Of a stretch of DNA of 64,000 nt, positions 56,924-64,000 are shown one piece after another. Within the stretch, counting starts at the first letter, position 1. Each line of letters opens with the position of its first letter. Location of the stretch: NCBI GenBank assembly GCA_023101885.1, contig JALPQD010000005.1, positions 7,060,584-7,124,583 of the forward strand, in the 5' to 3' direction. Made by a program: the position numbers and the translations under genes. This DNA is from Typhlomys cinereus. Lineage: Eukaryota > Chordata > Mammalia > Rodentia > Platacanthomyidae. Under the pieces are notes generated by a model. The model did no database searches, was not told the origin of the DNA, and saw only the letters and a program-made list of their open reading frames with translations.

Positions 56924-57089
56924 AGGAAATTAAAAGGTTTCTTATCAACCTTTGAGGTGTAATTCCATATGCCACCAAAGTTGTACACATGACTGCATGT
57001 GACTTGGATGTATACTGCACTTTTTCTAGGGCCCCCTGTCTCTCATACCTTCCTCCCTTCAGAATACTTGCTCCAAAATTTGGAGACCT

Positions 57090-57470
57090 GAGTTGGATTA
57101 AGCAAAACATTTGCAAAAGCCACACATGAAGCCAGAAAACTGACAATCTCCAGGCTCCTACATGTAGTTGGCAGGCAGAGAATCTTGGGAAGCTAGTTGA
57201 CCAGCTAGCCTGGCAGAAACAGAGGAAAGACAACAGAGACCCTGTCTCAGGTAAGATGAAAGAGGAAGACTGACCCCCAAGGTTCTCCTTTGACCTCCAT
57301 GTCTACACCACTGCATCCACACACACAAATGCACACACACACACAAATGCACACACACACACACGCACACACACACACACGCACACACATGCACACACAC
57401 GCACACATGCACAGGCAGGCACGCACGCATGCGCACACACACACACGCACACACATACACATACCAGTTT
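57090..57470 (+). repeat. B3-type SINE with long CA tail
   Basis: aatttggagacctgagttggatt, then acaatctccaggctcctacatg, gaccagctagcctggcag, gaccctgtctcaggtaagatgaaagagg and tttgacctccatgtctacacc follow the B3 order. CA/CGCA array at 57319-57465. Confidence 0.78.
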
Positions 57471-57955
57471 CAACGGAGTAGAAGTCTCTGAAAGGAACTC
57501 TCTGACTGTTACAGGCAGCAGCATGGAGCTATGTCTCCTGTTCCTAGCATTTGTGACATGAAGTTGCATCTGGACTTTCACAATCGCTTTGCAATCTATT
57601 GGCCTGGAAGCCACACTTCCTGCCTGTTCAGCCAGGCAGAGTCTTGTGCGAGCAGCACATTCTCCAGATCTTAGTTGTGACCTGGGTCCTGAGAAGCCTT
57701 TCTGACTCCTTGAGGTCTCAACCAGGCTCCTCCCATCCCTGCTGGCACTCTTGTTGTGACTGTGACTTCAGCTTCCTCTACAAGGTCAAATCTGTAAAGA
57801 AAGAAAGTACATTTTGCTTCCTCTCTCATGCTGCCAACCTGACCTTTAGTGGGTACACAAACAATGATTCCCGAAAATTGAACCTGAGCTGTCTATGTCC
57901 GGAAGGCCTCCTGGCTCCATTTGAGTTTACGTTTACATTTCAGGCCCAGGAGTGG
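57471..57955. other. Unique intron
   Basis: The 120-codon open frame 57599-57961 has no recognised domain. Confidence 0.4.
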
Positions 57956-57959
57956 GCTT

Positions 57960-58295
57960 AGCTCTTCCCTAAGAGTGCATCCCTCCAGAGCTGGGGTTCT
58001 TGGTCATTTCTTCTGCAGTCCAGCGTGCTGATCGCTGGTCCTCCAACAGCAATGCAGAGCTGAGTCTGGGCTCTAAGTCGACCACTTTTATTCAGATACA
58101 ATCTAACTTCCATGTTGTCTTCTCTGTCTCAAATGGCCACCAGGGGCAGTTCTTAGTTGCTGAGTTCACAAAGACCTTTGTCAGCCTAAGTGGCCTTTAC
58201 ACTTCTCTCCTGCCCCAGGAGCATATACTCACAGAATGTGAAGGGTTATTAAATATCACAAAACAAGGGAGACAGCGCTAAACATAAAGTCCAGT
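57960..58295 (-). mobile_element. Possible LTR, antisense
   Basis: The complement of ctctaagtcgaccacttttattcagat carries a tgaataaaagtgg polyadenylation-like motif in an LTR-like GC-moderate block. I cannot name the family and see no paired copy in the window. Confidence 0.25.
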
Positions 58296-59675
58296 AACTA
58301 CAGCTACATGTTAGTCAGAGTAACTCCCTCTAACAACAGCAGCAGATACAACCCATAGAATTCAGAACTGGAAGACAGTCAAGTGAAAGCCTCTGAAATC
58401 TAAAATCCTCTCACTAAGGGCCACCTCTTTTTTTCCTCATAAACTATGCTTACTGCTAATATGGAAATTTTCCTATTTTTCTTTTCTACAAAGCTGGGTT
58501 AAACTTCACATATACTATGGGAGAGTCATGTCTAATCCTCTTAATCAATAAATGAACTATGAGTGCAAGTCAAATCAAAGGGAAGCTTTATCTAATTTAA
58601 AACACGAATCCTTATTTCCTTCTCTGAACTGACTAGAGAATATTCATTTAAATTTAAGCAGGGGAGGTATTCAGCTTCTTTAATATAAACAAAGACAATA
58701 TTGTAGAAATCAACACTGAAAAATTTGTGAGCAGTCAGTGTGCCATTTAGTAAATTTACAGGAATTTAAAAATAAGTATCTTTTAAAAACAACCTCAGCG
58801 ATTAAAAAATTATAATGCAAACCTAGTAGCGAGTAAGCGAGAGAAATTCTGTTTTCGGTCATCTTTCTCAGGCTGCTACCACTCTGTCAAAAACAGCCTC
58901 TACTGACTTGAGACCTTTTGGAATTTTTAAATTATATGAAAGATGAATGAAAATGTATGACTACAACAAATTATCCATGGTTATATGATCAGAGTTAGAG
59001 TTTCAATAATTGGGCAATAACTTACTAAAGCTTTTGACCTGGGAATTCTAGAATTTGAGTGTGATTTCATAAGAGGAGGTTTTGCTTTAATATTTAATAG
59101 CTAAGTCATATTAGTATGGCTTAGGGGAGTTAATATAACAAAATAAACATGGCCAGGAACAGCTAGACTAGATAACAGTTCATTCTCTATAATAAAGAAG
59201 ATAAATGGCCATAGCCACAGTCGTTAGTACATTAACAATGTTCAGAGTTTTAAAAATAGATGTTTGTGGTGTAGGGAGCATTAGCCGATATCTCTTCTCT
59301 GTGAGCTCATGCTGCCACCATCAGAAAACCAAGAGTGAGTGACCCCAACACCTGGCATGATGATAGTGGGCACTCGGCATTTATAAAGAGATTTAGATAG
59401 GAAACAGACTCATCATGTTTGTTTAAGTTCATTTACTTGACCGCTCTTACACTAGAAAGAAGTGTATCGTTTCCATGGTTACTACTGAATGAAGACAGTT
59501 GTAATGGCCCAATAGAAAAAAAAAATTTTTGCATGTTTATCTTGGTGAGAAAGTACAAAGCAAAGTGGGATGTGGTGATGCTGGATGAAATGAAAACTAA
59601 AATCTGCATAAGAGTTAGTCACGGCTACATATATACTGCAATGGACAGATTTCGAAAACATAATGGGAAATGAAT
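58296..59675. other. Unique AT-rich intron
   Basis: No exon or repeat recognised. Confidence 0.45.
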
Positions 59676-59680
59676 AGGCT

Positions 59681-60070
59681 TGTCATGGTTAGGGTCTGTG
59701 TTGCCCCCCCTAGACTCATATGTTTGAATCTTTAGTTGTTTGGGAAGGTCATGGCACCTGTAAGAGGTGGACCCTTGCTGGAGAAAGGTAGTCAGCCAGC
59801 AGTGGGCCTTGAGATGATTAGTCCCACCCTCTTTCCAGGAGAGGTCTGCTGTTGCCGTTGGCAGTTTTGCAGATCTCTGCCTCTTAAGATTTCTGTAGTG
59901 ACTTAGGCATCCTCCAGTTTCTGCTTCCAGCCAACCCTTTTCTGCCATGAAGGACTGTATGTATCTCCCTTCAGGAATCATAAGCTAAATAAATCTTCCT
60001 TTCTCCCATTAAATTTCTTGACTTTGGGCCTCAGTGTTCTCTCACAGCAACACAAAGAGTAACCTGTACA
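59681..60070 (+). mobile_element. MaLR solo LTR (MT type)
   Basis: tgtcatggttagggtctgtgttgcc...gactcatatgtttgaatctttagttgtttgggaaggtcatggcacctgtaagaggtgg, then ctgccatgaaggactgtatg, aatcataagctaaataaatc and ctcacagcaacacaaagagtaacctgtaca match the MT layout end to end. Flanks aggct/agggc may be a decayed duplication. Confidence 0.85.
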
Positions 60071-60454
60071 AGGGCAATCTACAAAATACATCTATGTAAA
60101 TATATCTAAATAGAACATTTCATAAGAACAAGCAATACTGAAGAATACATTGTTCAGTGAAATATACCAATATGATAAAACTATAAACATTAGTAGAAAA
60201 GCAGCTGAAATACTTCAGAACTGTGATGACTTCTTAGGTTACACAGATGCAGAGGATGAGTTTGTGGAAATTGGGCATGGTAGAGCCAGGGAATCTTCTG
60301 GAAACATTAATGAGTCCTGACTTGCAGACATGCTTATTAGAGTAAGCAATGAGTTCCATCTGCCTAGTGGTAGTGTAGCATATGATGCTAAAGTATGGAT
60401 CTGACTGATTTACTTGAAAATCCATCCCATAAATCTAGGGGGTTCTTGCCTTTT

Positions 60455-60508
60455 TTTGCTCCCTCCCTCCCTCCTTCCCTCCCTCTCTCCCTCCCTTCCT
60501 TCCTCAAG
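60455..60508 (+). repeat. CT-rich (CCCT)n tract
   Basis: tccctccctccctccttccc pattern; adjoins the antisense B1 whose A-tail it replaces. Confidence 0.88.
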
Positions 60509-60605
60509 GTTATATATAGCCAAGGTAGCCATGAATTCTTGATCCTACTTCCTACTGCCTCCACTTTCCAAGTGCTGGGCATAAACCCACCACGTCTAGC
60601 TTTCT
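60509..60605 (-). repeat. B1 SINE fragment, antisense
   Basis: gttatatatagccaaggtagccatgaattcttgatcctacttcctactgcctccactttccaagtgctgggcataaacccaccacgtctagc is an inverted B1 5' part. Confidence 0.78.
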
Positions 60606-60639
60606 TCTTCTTCTTTTTTTAATTTGCTAATTTTTTGGC

Positions 60640-61220
60640 CAAAAATATTTGAGCTCTTTGACTTTATAAACTGATTTCAAAAATAAAATCCACTACAGGA
60701 CAAGTTTTCTAAAATATGCCACTAGTTAAATATAGAGGATCCACAAAACTTTCCTCAGTCACAGAAGAAAATAATTTTTTAAATAATTCTAAGAACAAAC
60801 ATGTTATTACATAACGTGATTGCGGCATTATACACCTAGCACACTAGTCCTATGAGAAGAGTGAAAGCAAAATTCAACATTGGTCTACTTTTAATATAAC
60901 ACCACTGATAAGCTCTCTAACATTATACAGTTTATGAATTATTATGTTAATATTCGATTACCTCCAAATATAGTGATTAGAAAATTTTATTGCTGTTTTG
61001 AGAACCAATAAGGATTGGATGAGAATTTGTTTTCCATCAATCATTTGTATCATCCAAGTATATTAAACATAGTACTAAAAGCTTGACATACTGACATTAC
61101 TTACCCATATATATCAAGGACGTTTATCTACATGGAAATTATAGTAAACAAGAACAGCAATGATGTCTCAGAAACATAAGATAAATTATTAGAATAGTTG
61201 TGTAGCGTCAATGGCAGAAA
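60640..61220. other. Unique AT-rich intron
   Basis: No repeat or exon recognised. Confidence 0.45.
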
Positions 61221-61224
61221 CATT

Positions 61225-61395
61225 AATAATAATTTAGGCGTTTATGGAACAATATTTCACATATATCATATTTGATAATCACAACTCTATCATGATGTTG
61301 ATAATGATGAAAGAGAGGCTCGGATTAGTAACTTATCCTTAATCACACTTCTGGTGAGCAACTTTAGCTAAGACTTGAGCTCAAGTGTACTTACA
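61225..61395 (+). repeat. MIR remnant
   Basis: catatttgataatcacaactctatcatgatgttgataatgatgaaagagaggctcggattagtaacttatccttaatcacacttctggtgagc...gacttgagctcaagtgt follows the MIR order. Divergence is high. Confidence 0.6.
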
Positions 61396-62570
61396 CATTA
61401 TGAATAATGATAATAGCATTAGTGACCCACAGATAGTACAATGCATGTATCAGTAATTAGAAGCCATTTTGTGGTAAGGAAATAAACCAATTTGAAGTAC
61501 CAAACCTATGCAAAAAAAAAAACAGTATCAAGTTTTTAGGGTGCAAAGGAAAGATACTGGTAGCTTACAAATGCTCAGAGAAGAAAGTGATGAGTCAAAT
61601 CAATCACAGTTGGGTACATGAGATACCAAGCAAGCTCCTTCTCTCACATGATCGTAGAGATCATTTTGGCATAATGGACATTGCCTCTGGATGGTATAAA
61701 CCATTTGGGGGTTGAGTATCCTAAATGACAGAAGGATGAAGGGTTCTCAGAGTAGTAATTGGTAAATCCAGGATCAGAGAAACTTGCAGTCTTTTGCCTT
61801 TTCTCTTTTCCAAAAGCTTATGATTTTTTCATTGTATGCTAAAAATAACTTTTTTTTTTTTGCTCTCTGATCTTGTTTATTGAGCTAGGGGACCATTATG
61901 GTGTTACAAAGACGTTTGTAAATGGAGTAATGTAATAGACAGCTGGCATATGAAAGTTGGTTAATGAATACTGATTAATCAACCCATCAATTTCAGAAAT
62001 AGCTGTGAAAGTTCAGGTGTGTGACTTTCACTACTATTCTGTGAGTGACGACTAGGAAAGCGACCAGAAATGAGGATAGTAGTGTTGGCGTAGATAGTAG
62101 AGTGCACTGAATGATGGTTTTTAAAAGCTCAAACTTTTTCTATAGGCTTTTAGAATCTATTGTGCTCTGTCTCCTATTCAAGTTATTAATACCAATAGCT
62201 CACAACAGCTGTGCACTCACAGAGATAAGTCTTACAAGAAACAGATGAAGAGCTTTTCCAGGGCTGATATCAGATGGATTAGAACGTGATTAATCAACAG
62301 ACAGACTGATTAAATTATTGGGTTCACTGTTCAGATAAGAGGTTTTGGATACAGTCTGCCAAACTATAATTAAGTTAGAAATTTTCTGCTGGCCTGCTTA
62401 AAAGATGATCATGTGACATGACTTGAAGTAATCTTTCATGGCACAGAAGAGCAGCTATGAAGGCATAAGTCAGCATTAGTTCTTATAATTATTAATTACT
62501 TTCAACTATCAAAGTAGACTTTTCATTGAAAATCAAAAACATCTTTTAAAATCCTTTTATATAAAATATG
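61396..62570. other. Unique intron with a possible conserved block
   Basis: No repeat recognised. 62240-62520 has several ATTA/GATTAAT words (gtgattaatcaacag, gactgattaaattattg, ataattaagttag) and may be a second conserved element. Confidence 0.4.
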
Positions 62571-62577
62571 TATTAAC

Positions 62578-62925
62578 TCAGGCTGTAGAGATGGCTCAGT
62601 GGATAAGAGCACTTACTGAATAAGGATAAGGTACTGAATTTGAATCCCCAGAACTTGTGCAAAAAAAAAAAAGAAAAAGAAAAAGTGTGGCATGGTCACA
62701 TGGTTCTCTAACTCTGGTGCTAGATGAGTACGATCAGAGATATGAGGATCTCTAGGGTTTCTAGCTGCCAGTCTACTCAAGATGCAGAGAGACCCTCTCT
62801 CAAAGGAATTAGGCAAACAGTAGCAGGATAACCTACATCTTCCTCTGGATTCTGTGCTTCATCACAAGTGCATACACTCGAACAGATATGCAAACACACA
62901 CACATACACACCCATCCACACAAAG
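62578..62925 (+). repeat. B3-type SINE with internal A-rich insertion
   Basis: caggctgtagagatggctcagtggataagagcacttactg head, gaatttgaatccccagaacttg, an internal A12-G-A5-G-A5 stretch at 62661-62684, then gtgtggcatggtcacatgg. The B3 3' part follows (gagagaccctctctcaaagg, acatcttcctctggattctgtgc) and a CA-rich tail ends it. Confidence 0.8.
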
Positions 62926-63336
62926 TTCCTATAAATCTTTCAGTACAATGCTAGAACCTACTACAAATGAAATGGCCACTACTAAAAGGAATATATGCAG
63001 GAAGCAGATAGGAGGTTGCCATTTCTGAATTATGAATTCATTATGAAAATAATGAATTGCCTCAAAACATAGCAAACAGAAATACTGCATTAGTCTCAAG
63101 AAAAGCTGAAAGCATGCCATGGAATGATGTCGACATAAGGAAGATCCTAAGATCTTCAAAAACCCAAAAGCACACAACAGAAATACAATAAGGCGAATGC
63201 TGCTGGTGCTGCCCCTCTGAGGGTCTAGAGGGTCTTCCAATTTTCCATGACATGGGGAATGAATTTTGGTAGCTTACAAATACCAGAGACAGTAAGGAAC
63301 CATGGATTGTGGTGGACACACTAGAAACTGTCACCT
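62926..63336. other. Unique intron
   Basis: No exon or repeat recognised. Confidence 0.4.
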
Positions 63337-63353
63337 AAAGAAGTCACCAATGA

Positions 63354-63576
63354 GGGCTGGAGAGATGGCTCAGGGGTTAAGCTTCTGCCTTAAAAGCAGA
63401 AGGTCCTGTTTTTGGATCCTGGATCCCATGTAAAAATGCCAGGCAGAAATGGTGGTAGCCTGCACACTTCTGGTCTGAGAAAGGAGAGCCTGGGAAACTC
63501 CAGGGCAAAGAAATGAGAGGTAGAAGCAATGCAGGGTGATTTCTGAAGTCATCCATAGGCACACACAGTGCTCTCT

Positions 63577-63625
<49 letters not shown>

Positions 63626-63634
63626 GAAAGAATA
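63354..63634 (+). mobile_element. B2-like SINE, older subfamily, with target duplication
   Basis: gggctggagagatggctcaggggttaagcttctgcc head, ttaaaagcagaaggtcctg, ggatcccatgtaaaaatgccaggc and (CA)n at 63578-63624. Target duplications of 17 bp with one mismatch (aaagaagtcaccaatga/aaagaagtgaccaatga) lie at 63337-63353 and 63635-63651. It shares the aaaagcagaagg and aaaaatgcc subfamily marks with the element at 17791. Confidence 0.9.
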
Positions 63635-63651
63635 AAAGAAGTGACCAATGA

Positions 63652-64000
63652 AGGTGATACTGCTAACAACTACTTACTAGAAAGCTATGTGTCCATTCCA
63701 GCCTTCATCTTGGTTGGCTGTCAAATGGGTTTCTCTGCAGAATTCAAACCTGCCTACTGCTAAAAATTTCAAGCAAATATTCAGTTCCTGGTCAGAATGT
63801 CTTCAGCTGACTCTGACAAGCATATCGCATTGTCTCTGAATTTACCGTGGGTTTCTAAAAATAAATTTTAAAGGACTATGAGCTCATAACAGAACAAAAC
63901 CGTTGAAGAAATGACTTTTTAGCACAAGAGGGAGTTAGGAAAGGGAAGATGACCAAAATTTGTCCACCAAAATATATGCAGAACAGATTGATTTAAATAT
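63652..64000. other. Unique intron to window edge
   Basis: Nothing recognised. Confidence 0.4.

Larger units (their letters stand above)
54463..64000 (-). other. DPYD: DPYD intron 13 (3'-distal 9.5 kb)
   Basis: This is the sequence upstream of exon 14 in transcription direction, running to the window edge without a recognisable exon 13. It is AT-rich. It includes a repeat-poor block at 55.2-55.8 kb, B3-like and B2-like SINEs, a MaLR solo LTR and a MIR remnant. Confidence 0.85.

Noticed and set aside
56787..57233. 148-codon minus-strand frame with a C-terminal stretch that looks protein-like (ALDKITIDEVEGLAKR)
   Set aside because: The frame runs through the A33 run as poly-Phe and into a B3 SINE, and I recognise no family. 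It may be chance; a protein search would settle it.
57158..57614. Cys/Val-rich minus-strand frames
   Set aside because: Reading of the (CA)n tail of a B3 SINE.

Overview
The window is mammalian nuclear DNA from a rodent, most likely a mouse-related (myomorph) species other than Mus or Rattus. The evidence is the repeat content: B1 (7SL-type) SINEs, B3/B4-type composite SINEs, MT-type MaLR solo LTRs, rodent L1 3' ends, long CA/GT arrays, ancient MIRs, and a recently active B2-like tRNA-derived SINE whose body differs from the mouse and rat B2 consensus as I remember it. I cannot name the species. There are no bacterial-style genes, operons or CRISPR arrays; almost all open reading frames are chance frames through repeats and microsatellites.

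The only protein-coding sequence I can support is one 165-bp exon on the minus strand, 54298-54462. It has a consensus 3' splice site (polypyrimidine tract, CAG) and 5' splice site (GTAAGT) and encodes 55 codons matching residues 581-635 of dihydropyrimidine dehydrogenase, i.e. exon 14 of DPYD. This is the exon skipped in the human DPYD*2A allele (c.1905+1G>A). The rest of the window is therefore DPYD intron: 1-54297 is the proximal part of intron 14 (downstream in the gene) and 54463-64000 is the distal part of intron 13. Human introns 13 and 14 are, from memory, roughly 65-70 kb each, so one exon in 64 kb is expected.

Layout. 1-9.5 kb: unique intron with an ID-like fragment, B1s, B3s, one young B2-like SINE (4327-4631), an MT solo LTR (5437-5764) and two MIR remnants. 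9.5-12 kb: an antisense, rearranged old L1. 12-20 kb: mostly unique AT-rich intron with SINEs. 20-32 kb: L1 3' ends, MT/MaLR solo LTRs and a ~320-bp CT-rich tract. 33.3-34.8 kb: a cluster of two young SINEs flanking a B3. 36.5-38.3 kb: two tandem ERV LTRs, each followed by a Lys-tRNA-type primer binding site. 38.3-49.5 kb: intron with a 49-bp tandem duplication, MaLR LTRs and L1. 49.6-51.1 kb: a young SINE and a GT-rich block. 51-54.3 kb: mainly unique. 54.3-54.5 kb: the DPYD exon. 54.5-64 kb: intron 13 with a homeodomain-site-rich, repeat-poor block (55.2-55.8 kb) that is the best candidate for a conserved regulatory element, plus more SINEs and a MaLR LTR.

No novel enzymatic or defence system is visible. 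The points most worth follow-up are the young SINE family and its internal-deletion subtype, the unusual LTR-PBS/LTR-PBS arrangement, lineage-specific residues in the DPYD exon, and the candidate intronic enhancers.
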